This document shows, in pieces, positions 52,836 to 61,406 of a DNA stretch of 64,000 bases. The notes under the pieces were generated by a model. It was given only the letters and a program-made list of their open reading frames with translations, was not told the DNA's origin and did not search any database. Numbering within the stretch: the stretch's first letter is position 1; each line of letters opens with the position of its first letter. The position numbers and the translations under genes are program-made. Source of the stretch: Bradyrhizobium sp. CB1015 (GTDB lineage: Bacteria > Pseudomonadota > Alphaproteobacteria > Rhizobiales > Xanthobacteraceae); assembly GCF_025200925.1 (NCBI RefSeq), contig NZ_CP104174.1:4712001-4776000 (forward strand), given 5' to 3'.

Positions 52836-52885
52836 TCGTCATCGATGGCGGCATGAACGCCGGCGGGGTGCCGGGCGCGCTTGAG
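52836..52885 (+). pseudogene. Duplicated 3' end of an SDR gene
   Basis: In frame this reads LVIDGGMNAGGVPGALE. The nucleotides match 51814-51863, the end of the SDR gene 1 kb upstream, with 27 consecutive identical bases and a single-base deletion near the end. No further SDR sequence precedes it. Confidence 0.65.
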
Positions 52886-52897
52886 CTGCGCTGCGTA

Positions 52898-53782
52898 TCA
52901 GCGGGCCGCGTCGAACTCTGACTTCAGCCAGTGTCGTACAGCCTCGACCGGCTCGGTGAGCGGCCGGTCGGGGCTGCGGACCAAGTGCAGCGAGAAGCCT
53001 TCCAGCTCCGGCCCGAATGGTGCCACCAGCGTTCCCTGCGAAAGTTCGTCGGCGACGAGCACAAGACTGTGCAAAGCGACACCAGCGCCGGCGACGGTTG
53101 CCTGGATGGCATGGGTTTCATCGCTGAAACGCACGCCGGCGCGCGCATCAACGTCGTTCATGCCGGCCGTCTTGAGCCAGCGCCGCCAGGTCGGATTTCG
53201 GGCATCACGACGGTGCCAGTCGAAATGTAGCAGCGTTGCTGAGCGCAGGTCGCTCGGTCTTCGGATGCCCAAGCGCGGACTGACCACCGGCGCGAAACGA
53301 TCGACCGTGAGCGGCTCGGCGATCAGATCGGGGTAAGGACCGGAACCGTAGCGAAGTGCGAGGTCCGCGGTCGAATTGAGATCGACCACCTCCAAGGTCG
53401 CAAGCAATGTGAGATCAATGTCGGCTCTGCTCTTTCGGAGCCCAGGAAGACGCGGCACCAGCCATTTGGCTGTGAAAGCTGGCGTCGCTGAAAGTGTGAC
53501 CACCGCACGGCGCCGCTTCCGGCTCAATCCCTCCAGAACACGCGCAAACGCATCAAAGCCGTCGCGCAGGACCGGAAGCAGGACCTGACCTTCCGCGGTG
53601 AGCAGAACCTGCCGCGCCCGACGTTCGAACAGCCTGACCCCGACCGTCTGCTCCAGCTGTCGCACCTGATGGCTGATCGCGGTCGGCGTGACGTGAAGCT
53701 CATCGGCGGCGCGCTTGAAGCTGAGGTGACGTGCCGCCGCTTCAAATGCACGCAATCCCGCCAGCGGAGGAAGCCTTCTCAT
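52898..53782 (-). CDS. LysR-family transcriptional regulator (GcvA-like)
   Basis: A 294-residue regulator beginning MRRLPPLAGLRAFEAAARHLSF and with the winged helix RAADELHVTPTAISHQVRQLEQTVGVRLFERR, a pattern typical of the GcvA branch. The effector domain spans ~90-290. It is divergent from an azoreductase gene with a 108-base gap that contains a perfect LysR box (53794-53812) 12 bases before its own ATG, so it likely represses itself and activates azoR. Confidence 0.92.
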   Translation of the reverse strand: MRRLPPLAGLRAFEAAARHLSFKRAADELHVTPTAISHQVRQLEQTVGVRLFERRARQVLLTAEGQVLLPVLRDGFDAFARVLEGLSRKRRRAVVTLSATPAFTAKWLVPRLPGLRKSRADIDLTLLATLEVVDLNSTADLALRYGSGPYPDLIAEPLTVDRFAPVVSPRLGIRRPSDLRSATLLHFDWHRRDARNPTWRRWLKTAGMNDVDARAGVRFSDETHAIQATVAGAGVALHSLVLVADELSQGTLVAPFGPELEGFSLHLVRSPDRPLTEPVEAVRHWLKSEFDAAR

Positions 53783-53793
53783 CGCGAACTCGA

Positions 53794-53812
53794 GGATGAA
53801 TGCAGTTCATCC
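53794..53812. promoter_or_regulatory. LysR operator (T-N11-A) between lysR and azoR
   Basis: GGATGAATGCAGTTCATCC: perfect 7-bp arms GGATGAA/TTCATCC around TGCAG. The inner ATGAATGCAGTTCAT has the LysR signature T-N11-A. It lies 12 bases from the LysR start and 79 bases from the azoR start. Confidence 0.75.
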
Positions 53813-53890
53813 ATAAGCTGAGCAACTTTCGTTTGTCAACGACGGGACCCGATCCTTTCTATTGGGCAAACAGATGAGAGGAGTTCTGCA

Positions 53891-54580
53891 ATGCAACTGC
53901 TACAGATCGATTCAAGCGCGCGGTCAGAGCCTTCAGATGCAAATCCGCGTGGTTCGCATACCAGGCGTCTGACTCAGCGTTTCGTCCAACGATGGCTACA
54001 GTCGCGGCCGGGGGATCGCGTCGTCAGCCGCGACCTCGGTCGCTTCGCACCGAGGCCGGTGACCGACGACTGGGTCAAGGCGGCCTTCGCGAAGCCCGAT
54101 CGGCGCGAGCCATGGATGAGAGAGGCTTTGGCGGAAAGCGATGCGCTGGTCGACGAGTTGATCTCAGCTGATCTGATCGTCGCGGGCGTGCCAATGTACA
54201 ACTTCGGTGTGCCAGCGCAGTTCAAGGCATACATAGACAAGGTTGTTCGGGTCGGACGCACGTTCGGCTTCGACCGATCATGTCCGGACAATCCATATTC
54301 GCCGCTGCTTGCGGGCATGGACAAGCGTCTTGTCCTGCTCGGTTCGCGCGGAGACTATGGGTACGATCCGGGCGGGCGTATGGCCGCCGTCAATCATGTC
54401 GAAGGAGCCGTCCGGGACGTGTTCGCTTTCATCGGGATCACGGCCTTCCACAGCATCGCAGTCGAGTACGACGAATTCGCCGACGATCGGTTGCAGGCCT
54501 CGATTGCCGCGGCCGAGCGTGCCGTGGATGACCTCGTCGACGAGCTGCTGAAGCTGACAGAACAGCGAAACGCGGCTTAA
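53891..54580 (+). CDS. azoR: FMN-dependent NADH:quinone/azo reductase (AzoR family)
   Basis: A 229-residue flavodoxin-fold enzyme that reduces quinones and azo compounds by two-electron transfer and protects against electrophiles. Visible are the phosphate-binding start LLQIDSSARSE...SHTRRL, the FMN-side PMYNFGVPAQFKAYIDKVVRVGRTF (~100) and GSRGDYGYDPGG (~152). AGAGGAG lies nine bases before the ATG. It is divergent from and probably controlled by the LysR regulator. Confidence 0.9.
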   Translation: MQLLQIDSSARSEPSDANPRGSHTRRLTQRFVQRWLQSRPGDRVVSRDLGRFAPRPVTDDWVKAAFAKPDRREPWMREALAESDALVDELISADLIVAGVPMYNFGVPAQFKAYIDKVVRVGRTFGFDRSCPDNPYSPLLAGMDKRLVLLGSRGDYGYDPGGRMAAVNHVEGAVRDVFAFIGITAFHSIAVEYDEFADDRLQASIAAAERAVDDLVDELLKLTEQRNAA

Positions 54581-54631
54581 GGGTCGGCTGCAGCTGCGGG
54601 GGAGGCGCCAGCGCCGGCGCTTCCAGCCGTG

Positions 54632-55861
54632 CTAGTTGGTTTGCCGCAGCTTGGCCAGCACTTTGAGTCCGCCGTAGCCATCGGCGGGCACGATCCCGAC
54701 CTTCTGCTGGAAATCCTTGACCGCCTTCATGGTATCGTTGCCGACACGGCCGTCGGTGCCGCCGGTGTCGAAACCGGCCTTGGTCAGGCGCGCCTGCATC
54801 TCCTGCACCTCGGCCAGCGTCAACGCACGCTCGGAGCCCGGGAAGGGCTGGATGAAGGGCGGGGCCCCGAGGCAGCGATCCCCGAGATGGCAGATCGCGA
54901 GCGCGTAGTTCATGGAAGGGTTATAGCTCTTCACCGAATAGAAGTTCGGTCCGAGCAGGAAGGTCGGTCCGCCCGCAACCGGCGTCCACATCTGTGCGGA
55001 TGCGTTGGGCTGCGGAAACGGCTGGCCGTCGGCGCGGGTCACACCGGCTGCCTGCCAAGCTGCATAGGTGCGGCTGCCGCTCATGTTGCCGGGCGCGCGC
55101 ACCTCGTAGCCCCAATGCTCGCCACGATGCCATTTGCCGCGATTGACGAGGTATTTTGAGGTCGAGCCCAGCGCGTCGTCGGGCTTGCCGAACGGCGAGA
55201 CCTTGCCGTCGCCGTCATAGTCGATGCCGACATTGAGCCAGACCTCCGGCATCCATTGCGAATGCCCCATCGCGCCGGCCCATGATCCCCGCATTTCGTC
55301 AGGCGTACTCCAGCCCTTGTCGACGATACGCAGTGCGTTGATCAGCTCGGTCTCCCAATAGGCCTTGCGGCGCGGCTCGTTCCAGGCGAGCGCGGCGAGC
55401 GAGGGAAACACCGGCCTCATGTGGTTCTGCTGCACCAGGGGATCGCCATAGGCGGACTCGACGCCCCACAGCGCCAGCAGCGTGCCGCGCTCGACCCCGA
55501 AATCGCGCTCGATGCGGGCGAACAGAGCCTCGTTGTTCTTCAGGGCGATCTTGCCGTTGATGATGCGCCAGTCCGAGACGCGGCGGTTGATGTACTGCCA
55601 GACCTGCTCGTGGAATTCGGGCTGGTTGCGCATCTGCGCGAACACGCTCATGTCCGGCTCGAGCCGTCCCATCGCGCGCTGCCATGTCGCGGCGGAAATA
55701 CCTTTTGCCATCGCGCGTGCGCGAAAACTCTCTCGCCATTCGTCGAAGCCCGGAGGCGCGGCGAGAGCGCGGGTCGGAAACGCGAGCAAAGCGGCTGCAC
55801 CGAGCGTCGATTGGAGCAGGGCGCGGCGGGTGTGACGGGGCGAGGAATCAGCGTGCTTCAT
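54632..55861 (-). CDS. Lytic murein transglycosylase, MltB family, with peptidoglycan-binding domain
   Basis: A 409-residue periplasmic enzyme that cleaves peptidoglycan glycan strands with 1,6-anhydro ends. The N terminus HTRRALLQSTLGAAALLAF has a twin-arginine pair followed by a hydrophobic run, so Tat export is likely. The catalytic glutamate is E135 in LWGVESAYGD, and the family motifs GAMGHSQWMP (~195) and the C-terminal PG_binding_1 repeat (LTLAEVQEMQARLTKAGFDT, then AVKDFQQKVG) are clear. ATG 55861 is preferred over a GTG two codons upstream. Confidence 0.92.
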   Translation of the reverse strand: MKHADSSPRHTRRALLQSTLGAAALLAFPTRALAAPPGFDEWRESFRARAMAKGISAATWQRAMGRLEPDMSVFAQMRNQPEFHEQVWQYINRRVSDWRIINGKIALKNNEALFARIERDFGVERGTLLALWGVESAYGDPLVQQNHMRPVFPSLAALAWNEPRRKAYWETELINALRIVDKGWSTPDEMRGSWAGAMGHSQWMPEVWLNVGIDYDGDGKVSPFGKPDDALGSTSKYLVNRGKWHRGEHWGYEVRAPGNMSGSRTYAAWQAAGVTRADGQPFPQPNASAQMWTPVAGGPTFLLGPNFYSVKSYNPSMNYALAICHLGDRCLGAPPFIQPFPGSERALTLAEVQEMQARLTKAGFDTGGTDGRVGNDTMKAVKDFQQKVGIVPADGYGGLKVLAKLRQTN

Positions 55862-56060
55862 GGGCACATTCTAGCCGGAAACATGGTCCGTGTGAGTCGG
55901 TTCCGGGAACGGCAATGTGCGTGGATCGCGCCTGAGCGCATCGGCTGTTCCCACCGGAACAAGTGTCGCTCTTCCCGCATTCCCTCCACACCCGGAAGGA
56001 GATTCGGCCGCGGGCCGGGCCTGGCTTCCGTATGTCTGTTCATCGAAACATCGGGGTGGA

Positions 56061-56312
56061 ATGAAGATACGCACGCATGCGGAAAGTCATGTCGTCGAGC
56101 TCGACGACGGATCGCAATGGAAGATCTTTCCCGGCGACCTCGCGACGACGCTGAGCTGGAAGCCCGAAACCGATTTGCGCCTCGAGCCGAGCGGTGAGCG
56201 GGTGAATTCGCACGTGCTGGTCAATACCGCCGACCAGACCCGCGTGCGGGTGATCGCGGCCGACGAGACCTGGCCGGACGGCGCAGTCAAGAATGCCTTG
56301 AAAGGCGGGTAG
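56061..56312 (+). CDS. Small protein of unknown function
   Basis: An 83-residue protein starting MKIRTHAESHVVELDDGSQW, with alternating beta-type pattern (KIFPGDLATTLSWKPETDL, then RLEPSGERVNSHVLV and RVRVIAADETW), probably a small beta-barrel. GGGGTGG lies just before the ATG. The composition and codon pattern are like its neighbours. No family is recognised. Confidence 0.65.
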   Translation: MKIRTHAESHVVELDDGSQWKIFPGDLATTLSWKPETDLRLEPSGERVNSHVLVNTADQTRVRVIAADETWPDGAVKNALKGG

Positions 56313-56346
56313 CACTGCGGCCGCGACAGCCGCGATGCCGGTCCGC

Positions 56347-56868
56347 CTAGTCTTCCTGAAGGTCAGCCGCGATTCCGGCAAGCCAACGGCGGATCGTGGT
56401 TTCCGCCTTTGAATCCAAATTGCGAGCGAGCCGCTTCTCCAATTCGAGCACTCGCTGCCGGCACGCCTTCAAAAGAGTCGCGCCCCGCGGCGTCAGCGTC
56501 CATTGCTGGATGCGGCCGTGAACGGGATGAGGCGTCATCGCAATCGCGCCGTCGCGTTCGAGATTGCGGATGATGACGCCGACGGTCTGGGGGGTCAGGA
56601 AGGTGAGGCGGGCGACATCGGCCCCCGACAAGCCGGGATAGGCGTTCAGCATCGTCAGCACCGCGAATTGCGGCGACGTCACGCCGAGATCGGCGAGCGT
56701 GCGCTCCATCGTCAGGCGAACCGCGGCGTGGGCCTGGCGCAGCAGATAGCCGAGATAGCCTTGCTCGCCGCGCTTGCCTTCGCCCGGTGCGGGAACATGC
56801 ACCGCGCCGTCTTCAACTGCCTTTCGTCCCGATTGCGATCTCGTGACGTCATTCGTCTTGCGCGACAT
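56347..56868 (-). CDS. MarR-family transcriptional regulator
   Basis: A 173-residue regulator with an N-terminal extension of ~35 residues and a MarR winged helix (LADLGVTSPQFAVLTMLNAYPGL, then SGADVARLTFLTPQTVGVIIRNLERDG and the wing MTPHPVHGRIQQWTLTPRG). MarR proteins sense phenolic or oxidising compounds. Divergent from the AhpD-like/cupin genes, with a palindromic operator starting at its ATG (56868-56883), so it should repress both directions. Confidence 0.9.
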   Translation of the reverse strand: MSRKTNDVTRSQSGRKAVEDGAVHVPAPGEGKRGEQGYLGYLLRQAHAAVRLTMERTLADLGVTSPQFAVLTMLNAYPGLSGADVARLTFLTPQTVGVIIRNLERDGAIAMTPHPVHGRIQQWTLTPRGATLLKACRQRVLELEKRLARNLDSKAETTIRRWLAGIAADLQED

Positions 56869-56903
56869 ATAAGAGCTCTTATAAGATATCTGAGCTCTTA
56901 TAA
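56868..56903. promoter_or_regulatory. MarR operator: 16-bp palindrome plus half repeat
   Basis: TATAAGAGCTCTTATA (56868-56883) is a perfect palindrome. GAGCTCTTATAA at 56892-56903 repeats its right side 22 bases downstream on the same face of DNA. The site touches the MarR start codon and lies ~20-40 bases before the AhpD-like gene. Confidence 0.75.
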
Positions 56904-56922
56904 TAAGCCGAGGTGAATGGCA

Positions 56923-57408
56923 ATGTCACACGCCCGCAGCGAATATGAAGATTTCAAGCGGATCGCGCCCGATGCGTATGATCTGGTGCTGGCGCTGGGC
57001 CAGCTTGCCGCCAAAGCCGGCCTCGACAAGCAGCTGCTCGAGCTGGTCAAGCTGCGCGCCTCGCAGATCAACGGCTGCGCATTCTGCGTGCAGCACCACG
57101 TCCTGTTGTCGGAACGGATCGGCGTTCCCGTCGACAAGCTCCATCTGGTCGCGGTCTGGCGCGAGGCGCCGATCTTTTCGCCGCGCGAGCGGGCCGCGCT
57201 CGCCTGGGCCGAGGCGCTGACCTGTCTGCCTGATGGCGTCAGCGAGGAGGTCTACGCGGAAGCGTCCGGCGAATTCTCCGAGACTGAACTAACGTACCTG
57301 ACCTCGGCGGTTGCTTCGATCAACGTCTGGAATCGTTTCGGCGCAGCGTTCCGCTGGACGCCGGCACAGCGGCCGGCAGCCGCCGTTGCGGCTGCAGCTT
57401 CGTCCTGA
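56923..57408 (+). CDS. Carboxymuconolactone decarboxylase / AhpD-like protein
   Basis: A 161-residue helical protein with the redox CxxC pair C52 and C55 in NGCAFCVQHH, plus the downstream histidine, the AhpD-type active site that reduces alkyl hydroperoxides or peroxiredoxins. LVKLRASQINGCAFC followed by ERAALAWAEALT is the family signature. ATG 56923 is six bases after AGGTGA; another ATG two codons earlier is closer. It is the first gene of the MarR-controlled unit. Confidence 0.9.
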   Translation: MSHARSEYEDFKRIAPDAYDLVLALGQLAAKAGLDKQLLELVKLRASQINGCAFCVQHHVLLSERIGVPVDKLHLVAVWREAPIFSPRERAALAWAEALTCLPDGVSEEVYAEASGEFSETELTYLTSAVASINVWNRFGAAFRWTPAQRPAAAVAAAASS

Positions 57409-57429
57409 CGGAGAGAGGGGAAGATCGCG

Positions 57430-57933
57430 ATGACAGCCATGAGCCTTTCTGCCGTGCAGTGTTCGGCGCCGTCGCGTTCGACGGCGTTCGCCGTCGTCGC
57501 AGGATTTGTCTGCGCGCTTGCGGTCGGCAAAGCTCTGCCGGTGACGATCGACAGTGTGTCCAGCGCCCTCGCGCCGCTCTGCGCCACGGCAGCGGAGGGC
57601 TCGCCGCTCGACAAGGTCGAGCCGATCGGCTCCTACGCGCTTCCGAACGTGCCCGGCAAGCGCGTCACCATCGTGCGCGTCTCCTACGGTCCAGGCGGGT
57701 TTTCGCGACCGCACCGTCACGCGGGATCCGTCACCGCCTATATCACCAAGGGCGAGATCCGCTCGCAGCTCGGCGGCGGCCCGGTCGAGACGTTCGGCGT
57801 CGGCCAGTCCTTCTTCGAGCCACCGGGCTCGACGCATCTGGTCTCGGCCAATGCCAGCGCGACCGAGCCCGCGGAGTTGATCGCGGTGTTCGTGGCGGAT
57901 GAGGGCGCGGAGCTGACGACGTTCCTGGAATAG
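57430..57933 (+). CDS. Cupin-domain protein with N-terminal membrane segment
   Basis: A 167-residue protein. Residues ~18-37 are hydrophobic (TAFAVVAGFVCALAVGKALPV), a signal or anchor. Residues ~70-150 form a single cupin barrel with the metal histidines in RPHRHAGSVTAYITKGEI and SFFEPPGSTHLVS. Such small cupins, when next to AhpD-like proteins, are often predicted quercetinase- or pirin-like sensors; no activity is established. It follows the AhpD-like gene by 21 bases. Confidence 0.85.
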   Translation: MTAMSLSAVQCSAPSRSTAFAVVAGFVCALAVGKALPVTIDSVSSALAPLCATAAEGSPLDKVEPIGSYALPNVPGKRVTIVRVSYGPGGFSRPHRHAGSVTAYITKGEIRSQLGGGPVETFGVGQSFFEPPGSTHLVSANASATEPAELIAVFVADEGAELTTFLE

Positions 57934-57962
57934 GCTGCACGCGTCATCCGAGATGGCTGTGC

Positions 57963-58949
57963 TCAGGCAGACCGCGATCGCCTCAGCCGTTTCCAGGCCG
58001 GCGCTAGTCCGTATTGGACGACCGGAATGGCAATCGCGCCGACGAGCAGTCCAAGCGCGCCCGAGATCGCTGCCTCGACCAACCATTCGACGATGCCGGC
58101 AACGGATGGAAGGAGATGTGCGGCAGCCTCGGTTGCAGCATGGACCGTGTGGCCGATCGCGGATGGGCCGTACTTCTCGATGCCGTGCAGGATGATGCCG
58201 CCGCCGACCCAGATCATGGCGGCGGTGCCGATCGTGCTCAGCACCGCCAGGAAAGCGGGCATGCCGCGGACGAGCGCGCGTCCAAGCAAGCGGACCGCGC
58301 CGCCGGCGAGTGAGGTGCCGTCGTAGCGCGCGAGGGCGATGCCGGCATCGTCCGCCTTCACGATCAGGGCGACCACGCCATAAACCCCAACGGTGATAAA
58401 GAGGCCGACCAGCGCCAGCACCAGCGCCTGCGTCCAGATGCTGCCCGCCGGGACGGCTGCCAGCGTGATCGCCATGATCTCTGCCGACAGGATGAAATCC
58501 GTCTTGATGGCGCCAGCGACCTTCTCGTCCTCGACCGACTGGGCATTCAACGCGATCGGCTGGAGCTGAGCTTCGTGCTGGTGCGCATGATGCGGCATTA
58601 AGGCTTCGAGCACCTTTTCGGCGCCTTCATAGCAGAGAAAGGCGCCGCCCAGCATCAGCAGCGGCGTGACCGCAGAGGGAAGGAAATAGCCGAGCAGCAG
58701 GGCAATCGGCAGCAGAATCAGCAGTTTGTTGCGCAGCGATCCGACCGCGATCTTGCCGACGATCGGCAGCTCACGTTTCGAAGCGAAGCCGATGACGTAG
58801 TTCGGCGTGACCGCCGCATCGTCGATGACCACGCCGGCCGCCTTTGTGCCAGCCTTGGCAGCCTGGCTAGCGACATCGTCGAGCGAGGCTGCAGCCACCT
58901 TTGCGATCCCTGCGACGTCGTCGAGAAGACCGATCAGTCCGACACTCAT
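57963..58949 (-). CDS. DUF808 (YedI) family inner-membrane protein
   Basis: A 328-residue membrane protein with about eight helices. DUF808 signatures: MSVGLIGLLDDVAGIAKVAA at the N terminus, KAAGVVIDDAAVTPNYVIGF (~34), GAFLCYEGAEKVLEAL (~100) and KTDFILSAEIMAITLA (~147). The function of the family is unknown; E. coli YedI is a member. It is monocistronic and convergent with the cupin gene. Confidence 0.92.
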   Translation of the reverse strand: MSVGLIGLLDDVAGIAKVAAASLDDVASQAAKAGTKAAGVVIDDAAVTPNYVIGFASKRELPIVGKIAVGSLRNKLLILLPIALLLGYFLPSAVTPLLMLGGAFLCYEGAEKVLEALMPHHAHQHEAQLQPIALNAQSVEDEKVAGAIKTDFILSAEIMAITLAAVPAGSIWTQALVLALVGLFITVGVYGVVALIVKADDAGIALARYDGTSLAGGAVRLLGRALVRGMPAFLAVLSTIGTAAMIWVGGGIILHGIEKYGPSAIGHTVHAATEAAAHLLPSVAGIVEWLVEAAISGALGLLVGAIAIPVVQYGLAPAWKRLRRSRSA

Positions 58950-59030
58950 AACCTGTCCTTCTTCGTTCGAGCGGGGGGCGTGCGCGACCAGATGCTTTCA
59001 TGCCCGCTGCGGCAACGAATGATTGCGCTC

Positions 59031-60632
59031 TCAGTTCTCCTCGGCGCTCGATCCCTCGCGCAAGTCAGGCTTGAGCACGTCTTCCGGCAGTGCATGGGCC
59101 ACCGGTTGCGACGTGACCGCGATCTCCGGGCCGACCTCGCGGCCGCGCGCGCGGATCAGCCGTTCGTAGGCCGAGACCAGCGTCACATAAGGGCTGACCC
59201 AGATCCAGCCGTCCCGGGTGAACACCTGGACGTCGAAATGCAGGTGCATTGACGTGCCGGCGGGATGGTCGAGGTAGTTCGAGATCACGCCGATCTTCTC
59301 GCCTTCGGTGACGATGCGGCCATTGAGCACGCCATCGGCATTCATCGCATGCGGATTCATGTGCATGTAGCGGAAACGGATGTGCTCGGTGCGGCTATTG
59401 ACCTGAAGCGTCGCGGCCTGGTCCTTGGCCCCACGGATGACGATTGCGTCACGCACGGCGACGACGCCGCGCCGCTTGGGATCGCAGGGCTCGCGGCCTT
59501 CACCGGACGGCGGGCAGTCGGCGGCGCGGATGTCCTCGCCCTGGTGGCCGTAGCCTCCGCCGCATTGCCACACCTCGAAACTGCGCGACTCGCAGAAATT
59601 GTCGCGCCAGGGATAGGCGGTCGGACCTTCGCTCTTGTCGCGCTTGCCATAGGATTGCGAGCGCACGAAGGCGGGCGCCTTCTCCAGCGGAAAGCGGATC
59701 TGGGCATAGGCCATTGCGTCGGGATGGCCGCCCTGCTTGCGGTAGCCGGTGTTCGGGATGATGTCGCCGCTCGGCCGGTAGCTGAAATCCGGCGAACGCA
59801 CCGCGGGGCGATCGATGATGTTGGATGCTACGTCCGTCAATGGCCGCATGCGCTGGCCGCCTGCGATGCGCAGCGCCTTCAGGAAACGCTCGGCGACCGG
59901 ATAGGCCTCCTTGCAGGCGAGCCGCCGCGGCCTCGCGACACTGTCAAGGCACTGGATCGAGACCACATAGGCGGCGCCGAAGCGGGTGAAGGCGTAGCGC
60001 ACATAGCCTTCCCGGATGAACCTGCGCAGATCCGGGTAGGTTGCGGCGAGCGGCTTGACAGGCTCGCCCTTGCCCCCGGCGGGATCGGCGATGTCGTAGA
60101 CCAGCGCCGAACCTGTGATCTGCACCTCGACAGGCCTTGCGTACACCCGGCTCGGCATGCCGTCACCCGCGCCGGGCTCGAGCGAGAAGGTCGCGCTGTA
60201 GCCGGCAGGACCGGCATCGAACATGTCGACGGGATTGAAGTCGGCCTGGTAGCGCGACAGCGCGAGCGTCGCCGGCGCGCCGCTGCGCTGCGCATCGACA
60301 TACGCGGCGGCGTCGAACGGCAGCAGCACGGGTACTGGACTTTGGGTAATGCCGGTGAAGAAGCGCGAGGAGATCGCGTTGAGCTGCACCAGTGCAGGCA
60401 TCGCGCGCGGATCGTAGCGCGGCACCGAACGTCGCGGTGCGAAGATGAAGTCGCCCGCAATCTGGGGACGGCTGTTGATCTCGCTGCGAAGCTGGTCGAG
60501 CGCCGCGCGCCAGTCGACGCGCAGGGCCGTCAGCGAGGGGCTGCGGAACTCATCCGCAGCGAGCGGCGCGGTAAAGAGGAGCGACGGCAGCGCCAGAAGA
60601 AGCGAGACGAAGCGGAAACTCTTCCTGCCCAC
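59031..60632 (-). CDS. Secreted M23-family metallopeptidase
   Basis: A 533-residue protein with signal peptide (FRFVSLLLALPSLLFTAPLA, cleavage near residue 26). The C-terminal LytM/M23 domain carries the zinc ligands H363 and D367 in GHQGED and the catalytic H463-x-H465 in MHLHFD, so it should be an active peptidoglycan endopeptidase or activator. The ~330-residue N-terminal part is of unknown type, with several cysteines (C228, C240, C347, C357, C373, C383) that could form disulfides in the periplasm. Confidence 0.9.
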   Translation of the reverse strand: MGRKSFRFVSLLLALPSLLFTAPLAADEFRSPSLTALRVDWRAALDQLRSEINSRPQIAGDFIFAPRRSVPRYDPRAMPALVQLNAISSRFFTGITQSPVPVLLPFDAAAYVDAQRSGAPATLALSRYQADFNPVDMFDAGPAGYSATFSLEPGAGDGMPSRVYARPVEVQITGSALVYDIADPAGGKGEPVKPLAATYPDLRRFIREGYVRYAFTRFGAAYVVSIQCLDSVARPRRLACKEAYPVAERFLKALRIAGGQRMRPLTDVASNIIDRPAVRSPDFSYRPSGDIIPNTGYRKQGGHPDAMAYAQIRFPLEKAPAFVRSQSYGKRDKSEGPTAYPWRDNFCESRSFEVWQCGGGYGHQGEDIRAADCPPSGEGREPCDPKRRGVVAVRDAIVIRGAKDQAATLQVNSRTEHIRFRYMHMNPHAMNADGVLNGRIVTEGEKIGVISNYLDHPAGTSMHLHFDVQVFTRDGWIWVSPYVTLVSAYERLIRARGREVGPEIAVTSQPVAHALPEDVLKPDLREGSSAEEN

Positions 60633-60677
60633 TGCCTCGCCCCCCGGCGGTACCTGTTCCGATCCTCGATGGCTCGC

Positions 60678-61244
60678 TTAGTCCTTGGCGCGCTCGGCGT
60701 AGGAACCGTCTTCGGTCATCACCACGACGCGGGTGCCGACCGTGATGTGCGGCGGCACGGTGGTGCGCACGCCGTTGGAGAGCACCGCGGGCTTATAGGA
60801 GGAGGAAGCGGTCTGGCCTTTGGTCACCGGCTCGGTCTCTACCACCTCCAGCGTGACGCGCTGCGGCAGCGCGATCGACACCGGGTTGGTGTCGTGCATG
60901 GACAGCTTGACTGTCATGCTCTCCTGCAGATATGCGGCGGCGTCGCCGACGACGTCCTTAGAGACCTGAACCTGGTCGTAGGTCTCCGGGTTCATGAAGT
61001 GGTAGCCGTCGCCATCCTCATAGAGGTAGGTGTAGTTGCGCTCTTCGATCGTGGCCTTTTCGACCTGGTCGGTGGTCTTGTAGCGTTCGGAGATCTTTAC
61101 CCCGTCCGAGATTCGGCGCATTTCGATCTGGCTGACCGGGGTGCCCTTGCCGGGATGGATGTTCTCGGCGCTCACGACGACATAGAGCTTGCCGTCTTGC
61201 TCGATCACGTTGCCCTTGCGAATAGAACTGGCGATGACTCTCAA
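60678..61244 (-). CDS. efp: Translation elongation factor P
   Basis: EF-P relieves ribosome stalling at polyproline. The 188-residue protein has the three-domain layout with N-terminal loop IHPGKGTP, where K33 is the beta-lysylation site equivalent to E. coli K34. The TTG at 61244 starts [11 protein letters not shown] and has CAGGAA nine bases upstream. No ATG fits, because a frame continuing upstream has no EF-P similarity. The convergence with the divergent epmA-epmB genes supports a lysylated EF-P here. Confidence 0.93.
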   Translation of the reverse strand: MRVIASSIRKGNVIEQDGKLYVVVSAENIHPGKGTPVSQIEMRRISDGVKISERYKTTDQVEKATIEERNYTYLYEDGDGYHFMNPETYDQVQVSKDVVGDAAAYLQESMTVKLSMHDTNPVSIALPQRVTLEVVETEPVTKGQTASSSYKPAVLSNGVRTTVPPHITVGTRVVVMTEDGSYAERAKD

Positions 61245-61406
61245 AGCTGTATTTCCTGCTTGCTTGGCCCGGCACCCGCCAGGACGTGGTCGAATTGATG
61301 GGGGACTTGGGGCCTCAAATCGGACCTCGGCGCCCGTTTCGGGCCGCAACATACTGATTTTGCCGTTGGATGCCAGCACTTTGCTGCCGGCCGGGGCGGT
61401 CGGTTG

